Position numbers and translations under genes: made by a program. A stretch of DNA of 64,000 bases from DATLGB01 sp964242305. Its GTDB lineage: Bacteria; Actinomycetota; Thermoleophilia; Solirubrobacterales; Solirubrobacteraceae. Position 1 is the first letter of the stretch. Each line of letters opens with the position of its first letter. The notes under the pieces were generated by a model. It searched no databases and had not been told where the DNA came from. It saw only the letters and a list, made by a program, of their open reading frames with translations. Of the stretch, positions 51,613-59,545 are shown piece by piece. Location: NCBI GenBank assembly GCA_964242305.1, contig CAXTBB010000005.1, forward strand, positions 1 to 64,000, written 5' to 3'.

Positions 51613-53322
51613 ATGGAGTCGTTCCCGCGCGCCCGCAAGGCCGTCGCCGCCCGCGTGCTCGCGATTCTCGTCGTCATGGTCGGTCTCATGGCGATCGCCG
51701 CCATCGTCCTCCTCCAGCAGCGCACGGAGTCCGCGCGCAACGCCGAGCTCAAGCTCGCCGGAGCCAAGGTCGCGCTCGGCGTGCTTCAGGTGGCGCCGTT
51801 CAGCGCCAGCTCGGGCCCGGCCGGACCCGCTCACGCGCGCGCGTTGATCGATGCGAATGAGAAGACGATCGACACGCTGCTCGGGCAGCTGCGCGACGAC
51901 TCGCATCCGGCGGCGCTGGACGAGATCGCGGCGCCGCTCGCCAAGAGCTACGCCCTGAACGAGAAGATCTACGCCGCGGCCGTCAACGATCCGGACTTCG
52001 CGCAGAAGACGCCGAAGCTCGGTGCCGCCGCTTCGGGCGTGATCTTCGGACTGGTCGGCAAGCTCGACGTGGCCCGCCGCGAGTACGCCGCCCGCGCCAG
52101 GCGCTCCGCTGACCAGGCGACCGTCGGCTCGGCGACCGTCATCCTGCTGCTCCTCGGTGCGTTCGGCTTCTTCTATCGGCGCGCGGCTGGTGCCCGGAAG
52201 ACCGCTGAGCATCACCGCGCCGTCGCCGAGGGCCTCGTCACCGAGAACGAGGGGCTGCTGGCCGAGAGCCGCAAGGACTCGCGGACGGACGCCCTCACGG
52301 GGCTCGGCAACCGCAGGGCCCTCGTCGCGGACCTGACGGACACGTTCGCCGCCCCCGGCGGCGTGCAGGACAAGCTCCTCGGGCTCTTCGATCTCGACGG
52401 GTTCAAGCAGTACAACGACACCTTCGGGCATCCCGCCGGGGACGCGCTGCTGACGCGGCTCGGCGGCCGCCTCATGGACGAGATGGACGGGATCGGCACG
52501 GCCTACCGCATGGGGGGCGACGAGTTCTGCATCCTCGCGTCGGCAGGCGCGGGCGACGCCGACGCCATCCCGCGCCGCGCCGCGGCGGCGCTCAGCGAGT
52601 CCGGTGACGCGTTCGCGGTCGGCTGCTCCTTCGGCGTCGCCCACCTCCCGAGCGAGGCGTCCTCCGTCGAAACCGCGCTCGGCGTCGCCGACGAGCGGAT
52701 GTACGAAGACAAGACGGGTCGCTCCACGGCCAGCCGCCAGAGCACGGACGTGCTGCTCGCGGTCCTGAGCGAGCGCAGCGCGCGGCTCGGGGCGCACGCG
52801 GGCTCGATCGTCCGGCTCGCCCAGCAGATCGCCGAGGACCTCCAGCTCCCCGAGTCCGAGGTCAAGCGCATCGCCCTCGGCGCGGAGCTCCACGACGTCG
52901 GCAAGGTGGCGATCCCAGACGCCGTCCTGGACAAGCCGGGCCCGCTCTCGGACCCTGAGTGGACCTTCGTCCGCCAGCACACGCTCATCGGCGAGCGGAT
53001 CGTCCTGAGCGCGCAGTCGCTCGCGGACGCGGCCGGTCTCGTGCGCTCGAGCCACGAGCGCGTCGACGGCACCGGCTATCCGGACGGTCTGCGGGGTGAC
53101 GAGATCGAGGTCGGCGCCGGGATCATCGGGGTCTGCGACGCCTTCGTGGCCATGCGCTGCCAGCGGCCGTACCGCCGGGCGCGGTCGACCGGCGAGGCCC
53201 TCGCGGAGCTGCGCCGCGGATCCGGCACCCAGTTCCTTCCCGCCGCCGTCGAGGCGCTGTGCGCGCTGGTCGCCCGGCAGGACGCCCAGGCGGCCCCCGC
53301 GCCGTCGGTCGCGGCCGGCTAG
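51613..53322 (+). CDS. Membrane GGDEF/HD-GYP fusion protein
   Basis: The 569-residue protein has membrane helices at about 15-35 and 175-195 flanking a 135-residue helical extracytoplasmic sensor. A GGDEF domain follows (LTGLGNRRALVADL, LFDLDGFKQYNDTFGHPAG, RMGGDEFCILASA), then an HD-GYP phosphodiesterase (LGAELHDVGKVAIPDAVLDK, RQHTLIGERI, SSHERVDGTGYPDGLRG, CDAFVAM). Both active sites look complete, so one chain carries opposing c-di-GMP activities built from two unrelated folds. ATG at 51613 is set by the promoter six bases upstream; the longer open frame runs antisense-free through the permease gene but lacks any family match. Confidence 0.87.
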   Translation: MESFPRARKAVAARVLAILVVMVGLMAIAAIVLLQQRTESARNAELKLAGAKVALGVLQVAPFSASSGPAGPAHARALIDANEKTIDTLLGQLRDDSHPAALDEIAAPLAKSYALNEKIYAAAVNDPDFAQKTPKLGAAASGVIFGLVGKLDVARREYAARARRSADQATVGSATVILLLLGAFGFFYRRAAGARKTAEHHRAVAEGLVTENEGLLAESRKDSRTDALTGLGNRRALVADLTDTFAAPGGVQDKLLGLFDLDGFKQYNDTFGHPAGDALLTRLGGRLMDEMDGIGTAYRMGGDEFCILASAGAGDADAIPRRAAAALSESGDAFAVGCSFGVAHLPSEASSVETALGVADERMYEDKTGRSTASRQSTDVLLAVLSERSARLGAHAGSIVRLAQQIAEDLQLPESEVKRIALGAELHDVGKVAIPDAVLDKPGPLSDPEWTFVRQHTLIGERIVLSAQSLADAAGLVRSSHERVDGTGYPDGLRGDEIEVGAGIIGVCDAFVAMRCQRPYRRARSTGEALAELRRGSGTQFLPAAVEALCALVARQDAQAAPAPSVAAG

Positions 53323-53335
53323 GGCCCGGGCCGCG

Positions 53336-54478
53336 TCACGGGCGGCCGGCCGGCGCGGTGGTGAACGTCAGCACGCTTCGGTAGACGCCGGAACTGGCGT
53401 CGCCGGGGATGCCGACGGCCAGGTTCTTGGTCGAGCCGGTGTCGGCCGGGAAGTTCCACACGCCCTGGCCGGTGCCCGCAGTGGCGGTGGCGATGGTGGA
53501 CGCGGTCGACCCGAGCGTCTGCGGCGACGTCACCGCGACCGGTCCGGCCGCGGTGTTGCCCGGCCCCGGGGTCGGCGTCACCGGTGTCAGCGTCAGCTGC
53601 GAGCCGGTCCCGGTGGCGGAGGCGCGGCCGTCGACGGTCGGCTCCGACGCAGAGACGGTCACCGTGTAGCCGGCGCCGGTGCCCCGCTCGTCGTCGACGC
53701 TCCAGGCGCCGACCGCCGTGCGAACTGTCTGGGACACCCCGGTGAGCGTCGCCGCGAATGGAGCGATCGCCGGAGCGGTGTTAGTCAGCGGGCCGGCGCA
53801 CCTCGAGGCCGCGACGGTGTCGTTGATGAGGGTGATGGCGGCGTGGACCGTGAGGGCCCGGCCGTCGATTGCGACGCCGTCGCCCATCGAGATCGACGCG
53901 AACGCGAGGATCGTCCCCGCCAGTGAGGAGGACGCGCCCAGTGTCGCCGAGCTCCCGACCTGCCAGAAGACGTTGCACGCCTGCGCGCCGCCGGCGAGCA
54001 CGACGTGGCTGTTGGCGGCCGTGCCGAGGGTCGAACCGGCCTTGAGGATGAACACCGCGCTGGGGTCACCCTGGGCGTCGAGCGTGAGCGTGCCCGCGAG
54101 CGCCAGCGCGGCACCGGAGGCGTAGACGCCGGGCGTCAGCGTGAGCCCGTCCAGGACACCGGCGGGTGCCGTCGGCGTGCGCCCCGCCGCATCGAGGTAG
54201 GCCGTCGCGACGTCCGTGTGGGCCAGCGCCGCGGCACCGTCACCGGCGTGCATGGTGCCGTTCAGGATCCCGGGCGGGAAGCCCGTGACAGCCGTCCCGG
54301 GGCTGACGCCGAGATCACCGGTCAGCGTCGAGACTCCGGCGCTCGTCACCGTCGTGGCGCCCAGCACGGCGAACGCCTCCGCACGACCGAGTGGGACCCG
54401 TTCCGGTGACTGCGCCCGGGCGTCAGTGGTGCCGCTGGCGACCAGCGCGAGCACGCTGAGGGCGAGCATCAGCTTCAT
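53336..54478 (-). CDS. DUF3494-WxL-like fusion surface protein
   Basis: The 380-residue protein has a signal peptide (cleavage near DARAQ), a DUF3494 solenoid (about 30-230: FAVLGATTVTSAGVSTLTGD, GVYASGAALALAGTLTLDAQ, NVFWQVGSSATLGASSSLAG) and a C-terminal 145-residue domain. That domain is clearly homologous to the small protein at 55515-56102: LTNTAPAIAPFAATLTGVSQ and VGAWSVDDERGTGAGYTVTV here match LTNTAPAIAPFTATLTGVTQ and VGAWSVTDATGSSAGYVVTV there. The pattern of W-x-V, a lone Y and LTF near the end is WxL-like. The fusion would tie a solenoid to the wall. Its ATG overlaps the DUF916-like gene stop. Confidence 0.72.
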   Translation of the reverse strand: MKLMLALSVLALVASGTTDARAQSPERVPLGRAEAFAVLGATTVTSAGVSTLTGDLGVSPGTAVTGFPPGILNGTMHAGDGAAALAHTDVATAYLDAAGRTPTAPAGVLDGLTLTPGVYASGAALALAGTLTLDAQGDPSAVFILKAGSTLGTAANSHVVLAGGAQACNVFWQVGSSATLGASSSLAGTILAFASISMGDGVAIDGRALTVHAAITLINDTVAASRCAGPLTNTAPAIAPFAATLTGVSQTVRTAVGAWSVDDERGTGAGYTVTVSASEPTVDGRASATGTGSQLTLTPVTPTPGPGNTAAGPVAVTSPQTLGSTASTIATATAGTGQGVWNFPADTGSTKNLAVGIPGDASSGVYRSVLTFTTAPAGRP

Positions 54479-55491
54479 GCTGGCTGACCGACCGGCTGCC
54501 GCTTCAAGCGCCAGACAGCGAAGAGGAGGAACAGGAGCAGCGCGCCGGCCGCGCCGAGCACGAGCCACACCCACAGCGGCAGGCCGGGCAGGCTCGGGCC
54601 GGGGACGGTCTTGCGCTTGAGCTCCTTTGCGATCGCCGGGGTGAAGGTGACGGTCCGGTCGATGTGGATCGGCGGCGCACCGCGCGGGCGGATGACGCCG
54701 ACCACGTGGTAGTCGCCTTCGGTGGGGCGGCCCTTCCACGCAATCCGATAGTCGAGCGCGTCTCCGGGAAAGAGCTGGCCGAGGACCGCATGGTGGGCGA
54801 GGACGCGGCGGGACCCGCGCTCCACGTGAAGGTCGACGCGGGTGGCCGGGATCAGCTCGGTGCCGCGCGGCAGCAGACCGAGCACGAGGCCGGCGCCGGC
54901 CGGCTCGACCTTCAGCCGCACCGCGTCGAGGGTCAGGCGGTGCGCCCGGGGTCCCGGCAGCCGCACCGTGATCGGGAGCGCCTGGCGGTTGATGCGCACG
55001 AAGGCGAACGACGGTCGCGCGGTCGTCTTCGACGTCGCCGCAGGCCTGAGCTCCGCGGTGTCGACCGCCACGATGCCGGCGTAGTGCGAGGCGCCACGGG
55101 CGCCGTCCGGGACCGTCACCGAGTACGCGACGCGCCGGATCGCACGCGGGGGGAGCGGCACGACGCGGGCGGCGAGGTGCAGCCAGCGCCCGGTTCCGGT
55201 GCGCTTCGCGGTGGCGAAGTCCGCGCTCCCGCTGGTGGCGTTGCGGATGTCGGCCGGCTGGAGCCGGACGCGCACCGCGTGGCGGGTCAGGTTGCGCACC
55301 TGGACGGCGCCGCGCAGGACCTCGCCGGGCCTGCCGTGGAGGACCGGCGCGCCGGCGGTGCCGACGGCGGACAGCCCGAACGTCGGCGGCTGAGCGCTCG
55401 CAGCGCCGGCCGCGGCCGGCGCCGCCGCGGTTGCGGCGAGCGCCAGCGAGGCCAGCACGGTCCCAGCGCGATGCATCGAGACGGACCGCAT
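54475..55491 (-). CDS. DUF916/COG1470-like membrane-anchored surface protein
   Basis: The 338-residue protein has a signal peptide (cleavage near AGAASA), two Ig-like beta domains with GRPGEVLRGAVQVRNLTRHA and AIRRVAYSVTVPDGARGASH, then a domain with FPGDALDYRIAWKGRP, and ends with a membrane helix (LPLWVWLVLGAAGALLLFLL) and a basic tail. This is the plan of DUF916-DUF3324 proteins that accompany WxL proteins in Firmicutes. An ATG at 55476 would shorten the leader by five residues. It lies 23 bases after the WxL-like gene and overlaps the next, forming a three-gene unit. Confidence 0.7.
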   Translation of the reverse strand: MRSVSMHRAGTVLASLALAATAAAPAAAGAASAQPPTFGLSAVGTAGAPVLHGRPGEVLRGAVQVRNLTRHAVRVRLQPADIRNATSGSADFATAKRTGTGRWLHLAARVVPLPPRAIRRVAYSVTVPDGARGASHYAGIVAVDTAELRPAATSKTTARPSFAFVRINRQALPITVRLPGPRAHRLTLDAVRLKVEPAGAGLVLGLLPRGTELIPATRVDLHVERGSRRVLAHHAVLGQLFPGDALDYRIAWKGRPTEGDYHVVGVIRPRGAPPIHIDRTVTFTPAIAKELKRKTVPGPSLPGLPLWVWLVLGAAGALLLFLLFAVWRLKRQPVGQPA

Positions 55492-55514
55492 CGCTCTGGG
55501 ACGCCGGATCACGG

Positions 55515-56102
55515 TCAGTCGGCGAGCAGCGCGCTCGTGAACGTGAGCGTGCTGCTGTAGTCGCCGGCGCTGGCGTCGCCGGGGATGACGACGTCGAGGC
55601 TCTCGTCGGCGTTGACGTCGGCCGCGAAGTCCCACGCGCCCTGACCCGTCCCGGCCTCGGCGGCGACGATCGGCGCTGCGCCGCCCGTGACGACGATCGG
55701 CTGGTCGCTGACGGCCTGCGGACCGCTGTTGTTGGCGTTGCCGGTGGCGGCGACCCCGTCCTTTGGCGTCAGGCTGATGCTGGCGCCGGTACCTGCGGAG
55801 CCACCGTCGACCGCTGGGTCGCTCGCGGCCACCGTGACGACGTACCCGGCGCTGCTGCCGGTTGCGTCCGTGACGCTCCAGGCGCCGACCGGGGTCGCGA
55901 CGTCCTGGGTGACGCCGGTCAGCGTCGCCGTGAACGGCGCGATCGCCGGTGCGGTGTTGGTCAGCGACCCGGCGCCAAGGGTGCCGGTCAGTGAGGTGTC
56001 GGCCGTGCCGGCCTGTGCTGCGACCGGGGTCACCGCAACGGCAGCCACCACGGCAAGTCCGACGGTGGCCCGCGTGATCCGCGGGGAAAGGAACTTCGGC
56101 AT
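55515..56102 (-). CDS. Small WxL-like secreted wall protein, riboswitch-controlled
   Basis: The 195-residue protein has a signal peptide (MPKFLSPRITRATVGLAVVA, cleavage near AQAG) and one WxL-like domain: LTNTAPAIAPFTATLTGVTQ, VGAWSVTDATGSSAGYVVTV, ISLTPKDGVAATG, TGQGAWDFAADVNADESLDV and DYSSTLTFTSALL. WxL domains bind peptidoglycan non-covalently. ATG at 56102 has GGAGG six bases upstream, which decides it over the ATG at 56114. It is the first gene after the c-di-GMP riboswitch. The classical second W-x-L is replaced by LTFTSAL, so the family assignment is by pattern and context. Confidence 0.68.
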   Translation of the reverse strand: MPKFLSPRITRATVGLAVVAAVAVTPVAAQAGTADTSLTGTLGAGSLTNTAPAIAPFTATLTGVTQDVATPVGAWSVTDATGSSAGYVVTVAASDPAVDGGSAGTGASISLTPKDGVAATGNANNSGPQAVSDQPIVVTGGAAPIVAAEAGTGQGAWDFAADVNADESLDVVIPGDASAGDYSSTLTFTSALLAD

Positions 56103-56147
56103 CGATGCCTCCATCACTGTGGAAAGGCCGCTGTCGGTGTCGTTCGT

Positions 56148-56220
56148 GCCACCGGCAGCCCGGCAGACTCCGGCGGAGTCCCGTGGCTTTGCGAATCCGC
56201 CTTGCGACGGGGGTGCGATT
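56148..56220 (-). ncRNA. Class I c-di-GMP riboswitch (GEMM-I), WxL-operon leader
   Basis: Reading the reverse strand: CCGTCGCAAGGCGG forms a hairpin with a GCAA tetraloop; TTCGCAAAGCCACGGG is the conserved ligand-binding core; GACTCCGCCGGAGTC is the second hairpin; CTGCCGGGCTGCCGG closes it. GCAAAGCCACGGG and GCCGGGCTGCCG are near-perfect GEMM-I consensus blocks as known from Geobacter-type riboswitches. It sits about 46 bases before the WxL start and 31 bases after a FliA-like -10. No uridine-rich terminator is visible, so control may be at translation. It is the better of two copies in the window. Confidence 0.85.
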
Positions 56221-56250
56221 GTTGGAGCGGCCTGCTCCGGGTTCGGTATC

Positions 56251-56278
56251 CCATCGGCACGAACCGGCCCCGGCTCGA
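56251..56278 (-). promoter_or_regulatory. FliA-like promoter of the riboswitch-WxL operon
   Basis: Reverse strand TCGAG (56278-56274), 15 bases, GCCGATGG (56258-56251). The riboswitch core begins about 31 bases downstream. Position and spacing are almost the same as at the DUF3494 leader (36098-36125). The rest of the 275-base gap to the upstream diguanylate cyclase gene shows nothing further. Confidence 0.5.
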
Positions 56279-56377
56279 CACGAGACACCAAGATGTAGAC
56301 GCGCCACGTTGATCCGTCGGCGCAGCGCGGCCTGCGGGCGTCCACGGATCCTCCCGGTGGCCTCGCCGAGGACCGCA

Positions 56378-57850
56378 TCAGCCGGCCGCGATCGGGTGCC
56401 CGCGACGGTCCTCGACGCGGTTGCGGCCACCGGCCTTGGCGGCGTACAGCGCCTTGTCGGCGCGGCCGACGCGCTCGTCCGGACTGCCGTCGATGCCGCT
56501 GGACAGGCCGATCGAGGCGGTGACGGTGGCGACGGAGCCGTCGGCGAGCCGGACCTCCATGGCGGCGATCGCGGACCGGAGACGCTCGGCGACGATGAGC
56601 GCGGCGTCCGCGTCGGTGTCGGGGACGATGACGAGGAACTCCTCTCCGCCCCAGCGGCCCAGGACGTCCTCGATTCGGAGGGTCCCCTTCATGAGACCAG
56701 CGAGCTCGGCGAGGATCGCATCGCCGGCCTGATGGCCCCAGGTGTCGTTCGCCCGCTTGAAGTGATCGACGTCGATGAGCATGACCGTCAGCGGGTGCCG
56801 GTGACGACGGGCCCGGCCGACGGCTCGCTCGAGCTGCTCGTCGAGCCCGCGCCGGTTGTAGACGTCGGTGAGCGGGTCGACGCGGATGACCTTCTCGAGC
56901 AGGACGACCAGGCGGGCGAGGTCGGCGCGACCGCGCAGGTAGCGACCGAAGATGAGCACGGCGAACAGCGACATGAGGATGAAGCCGCCGAGGGCGGCCC
57001 ACGACAGCCAGCGGCTCGCGCCGCCGGTCGACTGGTACAGGGCGCGAGCCGGGGCGGTGACCACGATGCGCCACGGTGTGCCGGCGATCGTGGCGCTCGC
57101 GTAGCGCGTGTCCACGTCGCCATTGAGGAAGCGCCCCTGGCGGTGCCGGGCCGCGCCCGCCGCCAGTTTGGGCTCCAGGGCGGCGAGCGTCTGGACGCCC
57201 TGGAGCTGCGCGCCGTTCTTCGCGATCACGGTGCCGGCGGAATCGATGAGGTAGAGGCGGCTCTGCGGGATCGGGATGGCGTTGCGCAGGTAGGCGCCGG
57301 CGGGCGTGTTGGCGATGTCGTAGGCCCCGCTGTAGACCCGCCGGCCGGCCGGCGTGTCGAACGGGACCGCGAAGGCGACGACCGGGATGCCCTCGACGGC
57401 CGACGGGACCACTGGGGAGATGGCGACGTGCCCGGCCACCCCGGCCCGGAGGTGGGCGTACTTCGCCGTGAGGTCCTTGCCGATCATCCCGGCGTCCGGC
57501 GGCTGGCTGTCCAGGATGCGACCGCGGCGATCGAGCAGGAGCGCGGCCCGGAACCCGGAGTCCTCTGCGATGCTGACGAACCTGCGGCTGGAGACGGACG
57601 CGCCGGTCAGGTGTCGCTGCGCAGCGACCGCCTGGCGGCGGGTGAGGTCATTGACGTAGGTCGTGACGAAGCGCGACGCGATCGTCGCCCGCAGCGCGAA
57701 CCGCTGCTCGACGTCGTGCCGCGCCTGGCCCTGCGCACTGGCGAGGAGAGCGATCGCGCCGGCGCTGATCACAGCCCACACCAGCAGGGCCAGAACGATC
57801 CAGCGCAGCGCGCGCGTGCGAGCGTCCAGGGGCTCAACGGCGAAACTCAT
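56378..57850 (-). CDS. Cache-like membrane diguanylate cyclase
   Basis: The 490-residue protein has membrane helices at about 15-37 and 275-297 enclosing a dCache/CHASE-like sensor of 235 residues (FRAALLLDRRGRILDSQPPD, VAGHVAISPVVPSAVEGIPV, RLYLIDSAGTVIAKNGAQL). The GGDEF domain has DPLTDVYNRRGLDEQLER, VMLIDVDHFKRANDTWGHQA and RWGGEEFLVIVPD, all catalytic residues intact. Extracellular small molecules are the likely input. It is encoded immediately upstream of the c-di-GMP riboswitch operon and in the same direction, so the enzyme may act on its neighbours. ATG at 57850 is six bases after a GCCGATGC element. Confidence 0.88.
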   Translation of the reverse strand: MSFAVEPLDARTRALRWIVLALLVWAVISAGAIALLASAQGQARHDVEQRFALRATIASRFVTTYVNDLTRRQAVAAQRHLTGASVSSRRFVSIAEDSGFRAALLLDRRGRILDSQPPDAGMIGKDLTAKYAHLRAGVAGHVAISPVVPSAVEGIPVVAFAVPFDTPAGRRVYSGAYDIANTPAGAYLRNAIPIPQSRLYLIDSAGTVIAKNGAQLQGVQTLAALEPKLAAGAARHRQGRFLNGDVDTRYASATIAGTPWRIVVTAPARALYQSTGGASRWLSWAALGGFILMSLFAVLIFGRYLRGRADLARLVVLLEKVIRVDPLTDVYNRRGLDEQLERAVGRARRHRHPLTVMLIDVDHFKRANDTWGHQAGDAILAELAGLMKGTLRIEDVLGRWGGEEFLVIVPDTDADAALIVAERLRSAIAAMEVRLADGSVATVTASIGLSSGIDGSPDERVGRADKALYAAKAGGRNRVEDRRGHPIAAG

Positions 57851-57856
57851 CCTGTC

Positions 57857-57884
57857 GCATCGGCACTCGCTCGGGCGGCCGATG
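57857..57884 (-). promoter_or_regulatory. FliA-like promoter of the Cache-GGDEF gene
   Basis: GCCGATGC on the reverse strand (57864-57857) ends six bases before the ATG at 57850. The -35 position reads CATCG, a poor match. Leaderless initiation is likely, as at the other sites. Confidence 0.42.
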
Positions 57885-57935
57885 TACCTCATTCCACTGG
57901 CCCGCGACGCCCCGGAGGGGGGACCGCCGCGGCGG

Positions 57936-57963
57936 TCGTGCTTTCGGGGGTTGCGGCCGATAC
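57936..57963 (+). promoter_or_regulatory. Possible FliA-like promoter of the collagen-like gene
   Basis: Forward strand TCGTG (57936-57940), 15 bases and GCCGATAC (57956-57963), 91 bases before the ATG at 58055. The leader ends with GAAAGCAGG as ribosome-binding site. The 204-base gap between the divergent genes holds this and the Cache-GGDEF promoter. Confidence 0.38.
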
Positions 57964-58054
57964 CTGACGGAAGGACGCGGCCACGCGCCCAACCCCCACT
58001 GGGCTTCGACGACCGGCCAGCGCCGGAACCGGACTCTGAGAAAGCAGGTCCGCC

Positions 58055-59467
58055 ATGTCGAGTCCCCGTTTGCGCAGGTTGCTGGTCCCCGCCATCAGCG
58101 CGATGGCCGTCCTCGTGCCGGCGGGCCTCGCTGCGGCCGCCTGCCCGCCCCGACCGCGGCTCCCGTGTGCGCCGGCGGCGTTCACCGGCAGCGTCAACGC
58201 CCACCACCCCGGATGCGCTGCGCCCGCACCCTCCAGGTGCCGGCGCGGAGCGCGGGGCCGCCGCGGCGCAACGGGCAAGCTCGGGCAGACCGGCCCGGCC
58301 GGCGCGGTCGGCGCCGCGGGCGCGACCGGCCGGCAAGGTCTCTCCGGCCCGGCTGGTCCGGCAGGTCCGGCAGGTCCGGCAGGTGCGCAGGGCGCCACCG
58401 GCTCCGCGGGCTCCCCGGGCACGCCCGGTGCGACCGGCGCACAGGGTCTTCCCGGTGCGGCCGGCCCGGCTGGCGCGACTGGTGACGCCGGCGAGACGGG
58501 CGCCGCAGGTGCGACTGGCCCGCAGGGTCTTCCCGGTGCGGCCGGCCCGGCGGGTGCGACCGGCGCAACCGGTGACACCGGCGCCGCAGGCGCGACTGGC
58601 CCGCAGGGTCTTCCCGGTCCGGCGGGCGCTACTGGCGACGCCGGCGAGACGGGCGCCGCAGGCGCGACCGGAGCGACGGGCGCGACCGGTTCGACTGGTC
58701 CGCAGGGTCTTCCCGGCCCGGCCGGCGCGACCGGCGCTACTGGTGACGCCGGCGAGACGGGCGCTGCCGGCGCGACCGGCCCGCAGGGTCTTCCCGGTCC
58801 GGCGGGCGCTACTGGCGACGCCGGCGAGACGGGCGCCGCAGGCGCGACCGGAGCGACGGGCGCGACCGGTTCGACTGGTCCGCAGGGTCTCCCGGGCATC
58901 CAGGGCCCAGTCGGTCCCCAGGGCAACGCGGGCGCTCAGGGCGCCGCCGGTGGCCAGGGGGTCGCCGGCGAAACCGGAGCACCCGGTCCGGCCGGCGCGC
59001 AGGGTGCCGTGGGTCCGGCCGGCGAGACCGGCGCGCAAGGTCCGGTGGGGCCGAGCCGCGTGCCCGAGTACGGCTACTTCTACAACACCGGTGCCGAGGT
59101 CGTGCCCATCGAGGCCGCGGTCACCTTCGACAACAACGGCGCCCACTCCGCCGGCGTGACGCACGCTCCCGGAACCGCGACGTTCGTCCTCGTGACCGCG
59201 GGTGTCTACACCGTGAGCACCCTGGTGTCAGGCGTCGAGCCCAGCCAGATGGCACTGTTCGTGAACGGGGCGGCGCTTCCCGACGCCGTGTACGGCTCCG
59301 GCGCGGGCACGCAGACCAACTCGGGTCAGACGATCGTGACGGCGAACGCCGGGGACGTGCTCACGCTGCGCAACCACTCGTCGGCCTCGGCGGTCACCCT
59401 CCAGACCCTGGCCGGCGGAACGCAGACGAACGTCAACGCGTCGGTGCTCATCGAGAAGATCGGCTAG
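58055..59467 (+). CDS. BclA-like collagen-repeat surface protein
   Basis: The 470-residue protein has an N-terminal export signal (LLVPAISAMAVLVPAGLAAA). A low-complexity start is followed by Gly-x-y triplets from about residue 75 to 330, rich in GPQGLPGPAGATGDAGETGA-type units, and a C-terminal 130-residue beta domain (YGYFYNTGAEVVPIEAAVTF, FVLVTAGVYTVSTLVSG, LTLRNHSSASAVTLQTL). That domain looks like the trimerising C-terminus of Bacillus BclA exosporium glycoprotein (C1q/TNF-like). The triplets should form a collagen triple helix without hydroxyproline. Likely a surface filament or adhesin. A long open frame on the opposite strand is a repeat artefact. Confidence 0.87.
   Translation: MSSPRLRRLLVPAISAMAVLVPAGLAAAACPPRPRLPCAPAAFTGSVNAHHPGCAAPAPSRCRRGARGRRGATGKLGQTGPAGAVGAAGATGRQGLSGPAGPAGPAGPAGAQGATGSAGSPGTPGATGAQGLPGAAGPAGATGDAGETGAAGATGPQGLPGAAGPAGATGATGDTGAAGATGPQGLPGPAGATGDAGETGAAGATGATGATGSTGPQGLPGPAGATGATGDAGETGAAGATGPQGLPGPAGATGDAGETGAAGATGATGATGSTGPQGLPGIQGPVGPQGNAGAQGAAGGQGVAGETGAPGPAGAQGAVGPAGETGAQGPVGPSRVPEYGYFYNTGAEVVPIEAAVTFDNNGAHSAGVTHAPGTATFVLVTAGVYTVSTLVSGVEPSQMALFVNGAALPDAVYGSGAGTQTNSGQTIVTANAGDVLTLRNHSSASAVTLQTLAGGTQTNVNASVLIEKIG
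58601..58890. repeat. 110-base identical direct repeat in the collagen region
   Basis: Bases 58601-58710 are identical to 58781-58890, a 180-base period. The rest of the Gly-x-y region (58320-58900) is built of shorter related units around CCGCAGGGTCTTCCCGG. Exact identity over 110 bases, including silent positions, indicates recent duplication or ongoing homogenisation. Confidence 0.85.
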
Positions 59468-59493
59468 CCCCCGCTGCCGTGCAGCTGCCGGGG
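59468..59493 (+). terminator. Possible hairpin terminator after the collagen-like gene
   Basis: GCTGC-CGT-GCAGC (59473-59485) is a perfect short hairpin flanked by CCCCC and GGGG that could extend the stem with a bulge. No clear T-run follows, so it would be a GC-rich, U-poor type terminator at best. Confidence 0.3.
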
Positions 59494-59545
59494 TCGTTCT
59501 GTACGATTTTCGGAGAGCCCACCAACGCCGGGAAACGGAGACCCG

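Noticed and set aside
58320..58900. Regularly spaced repeats that could be taken for a CRISPR array
   Set aside because: The units are in frame, encode Gly-x-y triplets, have no unique spacers and no cas genes are near.
57889..58926. A 345-codon reverse-strand frame rich in Pro-Val-Ala triplets
   Set aside because: It mirrors the Gly-x-y repeat of the collagen-like gene; the BclA-like end and ribosome-binding site exist only on the forward strand.
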